A program made the position numbers and the translations under genes. This document shows, one piece after another, positions 9,560 to 17,201 of a stretch of 64,000 nt of DNA. Each line of letters starts with the position of its first letter. Positions within the stretch are counted from its first letter, which is position 1. The DNA lies in the NCBI GenBank assembly GCA_029238215.1, contig JAQWGN010000010.1:1-64000 (forward strand), written 5' to 3'. The notes below the pieces were generated by a model that was given only the letters and a program-made list of their open reading frames with translations, ran no database searches and had not been told where the DNA came from. The stretch comes from Flavobacteriaceae bacterium. GTDB taxonomy: Bacteria; Bacteroidota; Bacteroidia; Flavobacteriales; Flavobacteriaceae.

Positions 9560-11097
9560 TCGAAACGCAGTTTACTGCTTTTTTTAAATGAATCACCTAC
9601 AATAGCCTCAAATGCCACCCTCATTTCATCTCTCTTTTTGGGCATCTTGTCTGCCAAGTTATTTTGCTGTGATGCGTCATCTGCTAAATTATAAAGTTGA
9701 TAGGCGTCCCCATTTCCTGATTCTATCCCTTTGGTCATAAACATTTTTGGCCCTGGATAGGGAGGAATTAAGACCCAGTCTCCTTGGCGATAAGCTGTTC
9801 TGGAAGTTGCTTCTAATACCACATCTTCTCGCCCAGTTAATGTTTTACCAAGCAATAGATCCATATGGTTTTCGCTGTCTAGTTCTGGTTTTTCGACTCC
9901 CATTAAACTTGACAATGACGATAGCCAATCTATTTGCGAAATAATGGCATCAGAACTACCGGGCTCAATGGTTCCTTTCCAGTAGGTAACAAACGGCACC
10001 CTAGTTCCTGCTTCATACAAGCTGTACTTACCCCCTCTGAGTCCACCAGTAGGGGTGTGATCACCAAGCTTTTCAATAGCATCATCTACATAGCCATCAT
10101 CTAAAACAGGTCCATTATCACTTGAAAGAAAAATAAGTGTATTTTCTAAAAGTCCTTCTTTTTCCAATGTTTTGACCAGTTCTCCAATACACCAATCAGC
10201 TTCTGCGATTACATCACCTCGTGGTCCCATTCCAGTAGCCTCAACAAAACGCGAATGTGGAGTTCTTGGAACATGCGGTTGTTGCAGACCATAATAAAGA
10301 AAGAATGGCTGTTCTTTTTCTTTTTGGATATAGGCTTGTACTTCTTTAAGAAATACATCTGCCATGTCTTCATCGATCCATCGTGCAGCCTGCCCACCTT
10401 TCATATGCCCAATACGTGGCACACCATTGACAATGGTTCTGTTGTGTTGTGGATCTCCTTTCATTTTTAACAGCTGAGGCGAATTCTCACCTGTGGGTTC
10501 TCCAGGAAAATTTTTCTTATAATCAATCTCAATAGGATCATTTGGATCGTGGTTATACACAGCTCCATTTTTTATATAGACGGTTGGCACCCTGTCTTGG
10601 GTAGCTGCCATAATAAAACTATAGTCAAAACCAACTTCATTTGGCCCTGGTGAGATATGTGTATTCCAGTTTACATTACCTCTTCCTAAGCCCAAATGCC
10701 ACTTTCCAATCACGGCTGTATCATAGCCGTTGTTTTGTAACATTTTGGGAACGGTAATTTGTGCGGTGTCTATTAGTAGTGGTGCTGTGCCAGGAAGTAT
10801 TTTTGCGTTTTGGTTTCGCCATGGATATTGCCCTGTTAAAAGTGCATAACGACTCGGAGTACATGTTGCCGAAGTGGCATATCCATTGGTAAATTTACGC
10901 CCATTGTTTGCCAAATAATCCATGTTTGGCGTATTGAGCCCAGTTGCTCCATAAGCGCTAACATCACCATACCCTAAATCATCGAGATATATAAAAATAA
11001 TGTTGGGTTTTTCCAATGCAGTTGCATTGTTTTTTGGTTCAGTACCACAAGAAGCAAGAATTGCTGATAAAAAGGAAATTAAAACTATTTTTTTCAT
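9556..11097 (-). CDS. Lipoprotein sulfatase, formylglycine-dependent (S1 family)
   Basis: A 513-residue arylsulfatase-type enzyme. The lipobox LASC17 predicts a membrane-anchored lipoprotein. Metal ligands appear in IYLDDLGYGD, and the sulfatase signature CTPSR puts the residue converted to formylglycine at Cys79; the second signature GKWHLG follows. S1 sulfatases remove sulfate esters from polysaccharides such as porphyran, carrageenan or fucoidan. It is the last gene of the minus-strand operon, 17 bases after the FucP-type permease, so it should be induced together with monosaccharide breakdown. No formylglycine-generating enzyme or anSME is present in the window. The position specificity (for instance 6-sulfate of L-galactose) is not visible. 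Confidence 0.92.
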   Translation of the reverse strand: MKKIVLISFLSAILASCGTEPKNNATALEKPNIIFIYLDDLGYGDVSAYGATGLNTPNMDYLANNGRKFTNGYATSATCTPSRYALLTGQYPWRNQNAKILPGTAPLLIDTAQITVPKMLQNNGYDTAVIGKWHLGLGRGNVNWNTHISPGPNEVGFDYSFIMAATQDRVPTVYIKNGAVYNHDPNDPIEIDYKKNFPGEPTGENSPQLLKMKGDPQHNRTIVNGVPRIGHMKGGQAARWIDEDMADVFLKEVQAYIQKEKEQPFFLYYGLQQPHVPRTPHSRFVEATGMGPRGDVIAEADWCIGELVKTLEKEGLLENTLIFLSSDNGPVLDDGYVDDAIEKLGDHTPTGGLRGGKYSLYEAGTRVPFVTYWKGTIEPGSSDAIISQIDWLSSLSSLMGVEKPELDSENHMDLLLGKTLTGREDVVLEATSRTAYRQGDWVLIPPYPGPKMFMTKGIESGNGDAYQLYNLADDASQQNNLADKMPKKRDEMRVAFEAIVGDSFKKSSKLRFD

Positions 11098-11113
11098 GGT
11101 TAGTGTTTAGATA

Positions 11114-12409
11114 TTAGTTCATGTTTTTGCGTCCATAGATTGCGATAAAAGCAAAACACAAGACAGGTAATAGAAATGAAAGATTGATTTCAGAGATACC
11201 GATTATACTCACATCGTCAACTGCATACCCCCCAATGTCGATAATCATTCCTTGGAGCTTTGGCATCAATGCACCACCAACAATAGCCATTACCAGTCCA
11301 GCAGAGCCAATTTTGCTTTCGTCTTCGCTTAGTTTTCCTAGTGCAATTCCGTAAATGGTTGGAAACATTAAAGACATAAAAAACGAAACACCAACCAAGC
11401 AGTATAGTCCCACAACATTGTTGATTAACACAACGCCTAATGTACATCCGATAGCGAAAAAGGCGAATAGCATCAACAATTTACTTGCGTGTATAAAGCG
11501 GAGTAAATAAGTACCAAAAGCACGTCCTACAGTAAAGAGAATAAAAGCAGCCATTTGGTAATATCCCGCTGTTACACTATTCATTCCTATCCCTTCGGCG
11601 TATTGATAAATATAGGTCCAGCACATGATTTGTGCCCCGACATAGAAAATCTGCGCCAAGACTCCTTGACTGTAGGCTTTGTTTTTAAAGAGCTTTCCAA
11701 AAGTGTCCCCGATCTTGCCATGTACATCCTCACCCTTAGAGTGAGGCATTTTACTTACCGAAAATAAAATCAATACACCCAAAATAACCAACCCAAGAAT
11801 AACATAAGGGTCACGAATTACCATTAAATCGGTTGTTTTAATCAGTGTCTTAGAAACTTCGTCTAGTGCACTAAAATCTGCAATGTCGTCTGATTGTAGT
11901 TTTTTTAATACATACTGCTGAGCTACAAATAACCCCAAAATTAACCCCACAGGATTAAATGCCTGGGCTAGGTTTAATCGTTGTGTCGCGGTTTCTTTTG
12001 GACCCATGGAAAGCGCATAAGGATTTGCTGCTGTTTCCAAAAAAGCCAATCCAAAGGTAAGGACATACAACCCCAAACAGAAAAACCAAAACTGCTCTGT
12101 CATCGCTGCTGGATAAAATACTAATGCTCCTGCAGCGTATAAACCAAGTCCTATTAAAATACCCACCTTATAAGAATACTTTCGCATAAATAAAGCGGCA
12201 GGTAATGCCATACAAAAATAGCCGCCATAAAAGGCCATCTGTACCCATGCAGCTTGGGAGTTTGAAAGCTCCAAAACCTTTTTGAATGCCTGTACCATCG
12301 GGTCTGTTACCGCGTTTGCAAAGCCCCAAAGTGCAAATAAAGAAGTAAGTAAAATAAAAGGAATTATTACCTGTTTTGGTACCACTGGAGCTGTTGTTGA
12401 TTTTTTCAT
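11114..12409 (-). CDS. fucP: FucP-type sugar:H+ symporter (MFS)
   Basis: A 431-residue, 12-helix transporter of the major facilitator family. The N-terminal region FALWGFANAVTDPMVQAFKKVL and LETAANPYALSMGP in the middle of the first half are typical of the FucP (L-fucose:proton symporter) subfamily. It would bring the free monosaccharide from the periplasm into the cytoplasm. Its place directly after the six catabolic genes links it to that sugar. FucP relatives also carry L-galactose and D-arabinose, so the name does not fix the substrate. The spacing to the upstream gene is 11 bases. Confidence 0.85.
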   Translation of the reverse strand: MKKSTTAPVVPKQVIIPFILLTSLFALWGFANAVTDPMVQAFKKVLELSNSQAAWVQMAFYGGYFCMALPAALFMRKYSYKVGILIGLGLYAAGALVFYPAAMTEQFWFFCLGLYVLTFGLAFLETAANPYALSMGPKETATQRLNLAQAFNPVGLILGLFVAQQYVLKKLQSDDIADFSALDEVSKTLIKTTDLMVIRDPYVILGLVILGVLILFSVSKMPHSKGEDVHGKIGDTFGKLFKNKAYSQGVLAQIFYVGAQIMCWTYIYQYAEGIGMNSVTAGYYQMAAFILFTVGRAFGTYLLRFIHASKLLMLFAFFAIGCTLGVVLINNVVGLYCLVGVSFFMSLMFPTIYGIALGKLSEDESKIGSAGLVMAIVGGALMPKLQGMIIDIGGYAVDDVSIIGISEINLSFLLPVLCFAFIAIYGRKNMN

Positions 12410-12420
12410 TTAATAAAAAT

Positions 12421-13578
12421 TTAATTATTATTTACAATTAATTTATCTTGAAAATCTTTTATTTTAGCACAGCTCATTTGCTCCATGACTTGAGTGAGTT
12501 GTGCTTTAAGCATGGCTATAGTGTGGTTTCCTCCCTTTTTTCCAAGCGCCGAAACGCCATACATAAAGGTTCGGCCCATGAAGCTAAAATCAGCTCCACT
12601 AGCCATAACACGCGCCACATCAGCGCCACCGCGAATTCCACTATCCATCATTACAGTGATTTTGTCTTTGTAAAGAGGCACTATGGTTTTTAGGGAGTCA
12701 ATAGTAGCTTGCCCTACATCTACTTGTCTTCCTCCGTGGTTTGATACTATGACTCCGTCCAAGCCCAATTGATATGCTTTTTCTACGTCATGAATGGACT
12801 CGGCTCCTTTTAGGACTAATTTTCCTTTCCACAAATCGCGAATCTTTCTGATTTTGTCCTCATTTAAACGCCCCGAAAAAGTGGCATCCATAAATTTTGC
12901 CAATTGATTGAGGTTTAAGTTTTTGGGCATATACGGTTTTAAAATTTCAAAACTCGGTTGGCCATTAATCAGTGTTTGCATGGCCCAATGGGGTCTTTTT
13001 GCAGCATTTATGATGTTTGTAAGTGTCATTTTTGGCGGCATGGATAGACCATTGCGAATATCCCTTGGCCGGTATCCAAAAGAAGGGACATCTGCAAGGA
13101 TGATAAGCACCGGGCATTCTGCATCCTCAGCGCGTTTTATTATGTCTTTAGTCACGCTTTCTTCTGCGGGATGGTACAGTTGAAACCATGCCTTTCCCTC
13201 TGTTATCTCTGCAATTTTCTCAATGCTTGCCGTGGTAACGGTACTTAGAACAAAAGGAATGTTATGGTCAAACGCAGCCTTGGCTAGTATCTCTGGCGAC
13301 TTAGGCCACATCAACCCTTGTAAACCAACGGGGGAAATACCAAAAGGAGCGTCATAGGTATGTCCAAACAGCTCTGTTTTTAAACTAGGTGCTTTATATT
13401 CAACCAAATATTTGGGCTTTAGCTCAATATCGCGAATTCGGTCGGTGTTCTTTTTAAGATTTACATCATCATTACAACCTCCATCCAAATATTCAAAAGC
13501 AAACTTTGGAATCTTACATTTGGCCCGTTGACGCAAATCTGCAACAGATGGATATTTATAGTTTACTTCTGATTTCAT
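12421..13578 (-). CDS. FMN-dependent alpha-hydroxy-acid dehydrogenase/oxidase (L-lactate dehydrogenase-like)
   Basis: 385 residues, of the LldD/glycolate-oxidase family. Visible are the FMN-site segments PFGISPVGLQGL and DGVIVSNHGGRQVD (with the catalytic His and Arg of the family) and DSGIRGGADVARVMASGA. The N-terminal DLRQRAKCKIPKFAFEYLDGG is also typical. The family oxidises L-2-hydroxy acids to 2-keto acids. In a route where the FAH hydrolase releases L-lactate from 2,4-diketo-3-deoxy-L-fuconate, this enzyme would turn lactate into pyruvate; if L-galactose is used, the product would be L-glycerate and then hydroxypyruvate. It overlaps the mutarotase gene by 4 bases (ATGA), so the two are probably translationally coupled. 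Confidence 0.85.
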   Translation of the reverse strand: MKSEVNYKYPSVADLRQRAKCKIPKFAFEYLDGGCNDDVNLKKNTDRIRDIELKPKYLVEYKAPSLKTELFGHTYDAPFGISPVGLQGLMWPKSPEILAKAAFDHNIPFVLSTVTTASIEKIAEITEGKAWFQLYHPAEESVTKDIIKRAEDAECPVLIILADVPSFGYRPRDIRNGLSMPPKMTLTNIINAAKRPHWAMQTLINGQPSFEILKPYMPKNLNLNQLAKFMDATFSGRLNEDKIRKIRDLWKGKLVLKGAESIHDVEKAYQLGLDGVIVSNHGGRQVDVGQATIDSLKTIVPLYKDKITVMMDSGIRGGADVARVMASGADFSFMGRTFMYGVSALGKKGGNHTIAMLKAQLTQVMEQMSCAKIKDFQDKLIVNNN

Positions 13579-13931
13579 TTTTTTGATGTATTTAAGTCAT
13601 AAATTTTGTCTAGCAATACCCATTTGGTGCCAACCGGAGTGTTTGGCAGTGCTTGTTGAAACTCCCACATAAGTGCTTCCCATTCTTGTACTTTTTGGTT
13701 TTTGGAGTCCATATTAGCTTTTCGTTCAAATGAGAATGTTTCATCAACTTCTAAAATCATAAAAAGCCTGTTTCCTGTTTGGAATATCTCTGCTTTTTGA
13801 ACTCCTGAATCCTTAATGCTTTGATTAATTTCTGGCCACACAGCTTTATGATATTGGATGTAAGTCTCTATCTTTTTGGGATTGTCCTTCAAGTCCAAAG
13901 CAAAACAATACTTTTTTAAGGGATCAGCCAT
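13575..13931 (-). CDS. L-rhamnose/L-fucose mutarotase (RhaM-like)
   Basis: A 118-residue protein of the L-rhamnose mutarotase family (former DUF718). YCFALDLKDNP, the His in YIQYHKAVWPEI, and the two Trp-containing segments near the C-terminus are as in RhaM-type enzymes. It speeds conversion between the alpha and beta forms of a 6-deoxy or L-hexose sugar before oxidation at C1. No rhamnose isomerase, kinase or aldolase gene is near; the other genes fit the L-fucose route, so L-fucose or L-galactose is the more likely sugar. The start overlaps the stop of the upstream SDR gene (TAATG). Confidence 0.85.
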   Translation of the reverse strand: MADPLKKYCFALDLKDNPKKIETYIQYHKAVWPEINQSIKDSGVQKAEIFQTGNRLFMILEVDETFSFERKANMDSKNQKVQEWEALMWEFQQALPNTPVGTKWVLLDKIYDLNTSKK

Positions 13932-14722
13932 TATGCATTAGAATTTATTGCTCTGTCTAAATGCGTATATCCCCCGTCTACATAAACCAATTGACCTGTG
14001 GTATGACTCGACCGTTCTGAAAGTAAAAAGGCAACTGTATTGGCTATTTCTGCAGCGGTAGTCATGCGTTGTTCTAGAGGTATTTTTTCTGTGATAGAGG
14101 CTAGCTTTTCTGTTGGATTATCAAATGTGTTGATCCATTTTTCATAAAGTGGCGTATAGCATTCGGCCACAACAACACAGTTTACACGAATTGCATGGGG
14201 CAATAATTCAACTGCCCATTCTTTAGTGAGCGCATTTCGTCCCCCATTAGCTGCCGCATATCCTGAGGTGCCGCCTTGACCAGTATCTGCAGTTTTTGAG
14301 CCGATGTTTACTATAGAGCCTTTATTTTTCTTTAATTCGGGAAGTACCAATTGTGCCATCAAATAATAATGTGCCAGGTTGCGTTTGATAGATTCCATAA
14401 AGTCGGTATAATTGCCGTGTTCAAGACCAATCCCATCATTAACACCAGCATTATTGACAAGACCATCAATACGCCCATGCTTGTCTAAAACCTCTTTTAC
14501 GGCCGCTTCACATTGTTCTGGGCTGGTTAATTCTGCATATGCATAACCAACGTTGAGGCCCATGTTTTGATAGTCAGCAATTGCCTTTTCGATACTCGGC
14601 TTGTTTCTCCCTACAATCACAGGAAGCGCACCTTCTTCGGCCAATAGGGAAACGATGCCTTTGCCAATGCCTTTTGAACCGCCTGTTACAATAATCACTT
14701 TGTCTTTAAGTCCTAAGTCCAT
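13931..14722 (-). CDS. SDR-family sugar dehydrogenase (putative L-fucose/L-galactose 1-dehydrogenase) with Asn in place of the catalytic Lys
   Basis: A 263-residue short-chain dehydrogenase: cofactor loop TGGSKGIGKG, NNAG motif, Ser in VNIGSK. The usual YxxxK is YAAAN here (SGYAAANGGRNALTKEW), so the catalytic Lys is Asn; the next Lys is ten residues further. I read the codon directly as AAT. The C-terminal part VVVAECYTPLYEKWI is unlike standard SDRs and is, as far as I recall, typical of a subgroup found in L-fucose operons. The likely step is oxidation of the pyranose to the lactone, because a lactonase gene lies next to it and another SDR with a normal YxxxK is present for the later step. 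The assignment is from context. Confidence 0.75.
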   Translation of the reverse strand: MDLGLKDKVIIVTGGSKGIGKGIVSLLAEEGALPVIVGRNKPSIEKAIADYQNMGLNVGYAYAELTSPEQCEAAVKEVLDKHGRIDGLVNNAGVNDGIGLEHGNYTDFMESIKRNLAHYYLMAQLVLPELKKNKGSIVNIGSKTADTGQGGTSGYAAANGGRNALTKEWAVELLPHAIRVNCVVVAECYTPLYEKWINTFDNPTEKLASITEKIPLEQRMTTAAEIANTVAFLLSERSSHTTGQLVYVDGGYTHLDRAINSNA

Positions 14723-14723
14723 A

Positions 14724-15548
14724 CTACAGATTATAAATTTTAACAGCGTTAATACCTAAAACTTGCGCTTTTGTTTTTGATGAATGGTTATCTAAATAAT
14801 CACTAATCAGCCCTTTTACTTTGGTATAATCTGCTGCGAGAAGGCATACAGGCCAGTCGGAACCAAATAGAATTCGATTGGCTCCAAAAGACGAAAAGAC
14901 ATGATCCATAAAGGGCGCAAAATCTTCGTCTGCAAAAGCAAGGTCCTTTGTTTCTGTTACCATCCCGGAAAGCTTACAGCTTACGTTTTCGAACTTGGAT
15001 AAGGTCGTAATGTTTGCCTTCCATGTTTCAGTTATGGGCTCCGAAATATTCGGCTTGGCTAAATGGTCTAAAATAAAAGTTTGCTCTGGAAACTTTTTCA
15101 CCAACGCTATAGCTGCGTTAAGCTGCTGTGGAAAAACAAGAAGATCAAACGTAAGGTTAAATTTTGACAGCTTTCCAATACCTCGCTGTACATCTTCACG
15201 AAGTAAATAATCATTTTCTTCTGCCTGCACTATATGACGCACTCCTTTAAATAACGGATTGGCTGCATAATGCTTTAATCGATCCTCAAGATTTTTAGCA
15301 ATTAAATCGACCCAGCCTACAACACCTCTAATAAATGGATTTTCCTTGGCACAAGACAATAAAAATTCGGTTTCCGTTTCAGATTGGTCTGCTTGAACTG
15401 CGATACAGCCATCAACTCCATTTTCTTGCAGTATGGGTTTCAAATCTTTAGGAAGAAAATTCTTTCGGATGACCTCCATAGATTCATCAATCCAGGCATC
15501 TCTGACTGGGTTATAATTCCAAAAATGTTGATGACTATCTATGATCAT
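14724..15548 (-). CDS. Amidohydrolase-2 family lactonase (L-fuconolactonase-like)
   Basis: 274 residues when started at the ATG at 15548, which overlaps the preceding stop codon as ATGA; a start at 15563 would add 5 residues. The N-terminal metal motif IIDSHQHFW, the strand FILDHLAKP and the C-terminal RILFGSDWPV are typical of the amidohydrolase-2 (TIM-barrel) family that includes L-fucono-1,5-lactonase and L-rhamnono-lactonase. It would open the sugar lactone made by the dehydrogenase to the aldonic acid. It sits between the FAH hydrolase and the SDR genes in a tightly packed operon. Confidence 0.85.
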   Translation of the reverse strand: MIIDSHQHFWNYNPVRDAWIDESMEVIRKNFLPKDLKPILQENGVDGCIAVQADQSETETEFLLSCAKENPFIRGVVGWVDLIAKNLEDRLKHYAANPLFKGVRHIVQAEENDYLLREDVQRGIGKLSKFNLTFDLLVFPQQLNAAIALVKKFPEQTFILDHLAKPNISEPITETWKANITTLSKFENVSCKLSGMVTETKDLAFADEDFAPFMDHVFSSFGANRILFGSDWPVCLLAADYTKVKGLISDYLDNHSSKTKAQVLGINAVKIYNL

Positions 15549-16399
15549 TTGTAGGCTATACAAGTTTGTTTTGAAACACCTAGTCCCTCTATACCCAATT
15601 CCACAACATCTCCATCTTTAAGGTATCGTGGAGGCGTTAATCCCAAGCCGACACCAAACGGAGTTCCGGTAGAGATAATATCTCCAGGGAGCAAGGTCAT
15701 GTATTGGCTTATATAGCTAACTACATGCTGAATGTTAAAGATAAAATCTGATGTACTGCTATTTTGCATTTCCTCTCCATTGAGTGTTAACCAAAGGTTT
15801 AGATTGTTCGGGTCTCCAATTTCGTCGGGTGTGGCAATAAAAGGTCCAATAGGCGCAAAAGTGTCGCAGCTTTTCCCTTTTACCCATTGCCCAGATCGCT
15901 CCAGTTGGAATGCACGTTCGCTCACATCATTATGTAATACGTAGCCAGCCACATGGTTCAATGCTTCTTTTTCACTCACATAGGAGGCCTTCGCACCAAT
16001 AACTACGGCTAACTCTACTTCCCAGTCAGTTTTTTCACTTCCTTTTGGGATGACAATCGGATCATTCGGTCCAACAATAGCAGAAGTTGCTTTAAAAAAC
16101 AGCACCGGTTCTTCAGGAACATCCATACCACTTTCAGCAGCATGCTTGGCATAATTTAGCCCAACGCATACAATTTTTGAGGGACGCATTAAGGGTGCGC
16201 CAAGGCGAATTTCATCCCCTATAATAGGGCAATTATTTTCATTGTTTTTTAGCCAGGTTTGTAATTTTTCAATACCATTATCTCCAAAAAAGGCTTCATC
16301 ATAATCATGACCAAATGCAGAAACGTCTAGTTTCGTTCCGTTTTCCAATAAGACTCCTGGTTTTTCTTCGTTAATCGCGCCAAATCGAATAAGCTTCAT
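15545..16399 (-). CDS. FAH-family hydrolase (2,4-diketo-3-deoxy-L-fuconate hydrolase-like)
   Basis: 284 residues of the fumarylacetoacetate hydrolase family: IVCVGLNYAKHAAE, LFFKATSAIVGP, TDWEVELAVVIG (metal-binding Glu residues) and LLPGDIISTGTPFGVG. In bacteria with the non-phosphorylative L-fucose route, an enzyme of this type splits 2,4-diketo-3-deoxy-L-fuconate into pyruvate and L-lactate. The neighbouring lactate-dehydrogenase-like gene fits this product. An equivalent reaction on the L-galactose-derived acid would give pyruvate and L-glycerate. The function is assigned from the family plus the surrounding pathway, not from residues that set specificity. Confidence 0.85.
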   Translation of the reverse strand: MKLIRFGAINEEKPGVLLENGTKLDVSAFGHDYDEAFFGDNGIEKLQTWLKNNENNCPIIGDEIRLGAPLMRPSKIVCVGLNYAKHAAESGMDVPEEPVLFFKATSAIVGPNDPIVIPKGSEKTDWEVELAVVIGAKASYVSEKEALNHVAGYVLHNDVSERAFQLERSGQWVKGKSCDTFAPIGPFIATPDEIGDPNNLNLWLTLNGEEMQNSSTSDFIFNIQHVVSYISQYMTLLPGDIISTGTPFGVGLGLTPPRYLKDGDVVELGIEGLGVSKQTCIAYK

Positions 16400-16406
16400 A
16401 AGTGTA

Positions 16407-17192
16407 TTATTTTGAGTTAAGTGTTATATATCCTCCGTCGATGCCGTAGTTAGATCCCGTAATAAAACTTGCTTCATCAGCACACAAAAACAGGGCTAAG
16501 TCGGCAATTTCTTGTGGTTTTCCCATACGACCTATGGGTTGTGTTTTTGAAAGTTTTTCAAACATTTCTGTTTCATTTCCTGGATAGTTTTCCTTTATAA
16601 AACCATCTACAAATGGCGTGTGAACACGGGCTGGTGATATGCAGTTACAGCGAATGTTATCATTTATATAATCTTTGGCAATAGAATAGGTCATGGTCAG
16701 TACGGCCCCTTTAGTCATGGAATATGCAAAGCGATCTGAAATGCCTACAGATGATGCGATAGATGCCATGTTTAAGATAACGCCGCCACCATTGTCTTTC
16801 ATTAATGGAATACAAGCCCTAGCACAATTGTATACCCCCTTAATGTTGATTTCATAAAGTCTGTCCAAATCTTCTTCAGTGCAACTTTCAATATTTCCAA
16901 CATGTGCAATACCTGCATTATTAATTAAGACATCGATAGACGTCATTTTTGAAATTTGATTAACTAGCTTGTTAACTTGTTTGTAATCAGCAACGTTGCA
17001 ATGATGTCCTGAAGCCTGAAAACCCTGCTTGTTGATTTCAGCTGCTGTATTGGTTGCAGCATTCATATTGAAATCTAAGATATATACATCAGCTCCTTGA
17101 GCGGCAAAGGTTTCGGCTATGGCTTTACCAATGCCACTACCTCCACCCGTAATTATCACTCCTTTGTTTTCTAAAGAAAATTTAGTTTTCAT
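16407..17192 (-). CDS. SDR-family dehydrogenase (putative 2-keto-3-deoxy-L-fuconate 4-dehydrogenase)
   Basis: A 261-residue classical SDR: TGGGSGIGKA cofactor loop, Asp in YILDFN (which favours NAD), NNAG, Ser in NMASIASS and a normal YSMTK (YxxxK). The end of the protein, FITGSNYGIDGGY, is typical. By pathway logic it would oxidise C4 of 2-keto-3-deoxy-L-fuconate to the 2,4-diketo acid used by the adjacent FAH hydrolase. It lies between that gene and the dehydratase with gaps of 7 and 9 bases. It could also be the sugar dehydrogenase with the other SDR taking this role; the order of the two is inference. Confidence 0.8.
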   Translation of the reverse strand: MKTKFSLENKGVIITGGGSGIGKAIAETFAAQGADVYILDFNMNAATNTAAEINKQGFQASGHHCNVADYKQVNKLVNQISKMTSIDVLINNAGIAHVGNIESCTEEDLDRLYEINIKGVYNCARACIPLMKDNGGGVILNMASIASSVGISDRFAYSMTKGAVLTMTYSIAKDYINDNIRCNCISPARVHTPFVDGFIKENYPGNETEMFEKLSKTQPIGRMGKPQEIADLALFLCADEASFITGSNYGIDGGYITLNSK

Positions 17193-17201
17193 TGTCTTGT
17201 A

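Noticed and set aside
13575-13931. Evidence for an L-rhamnose pathway from the mutarotase
   Set aside because: No rhamnose isomerase, kinase, aldolase or rhamnonate dehydratase is present; all other genes fit the fucose-type route.
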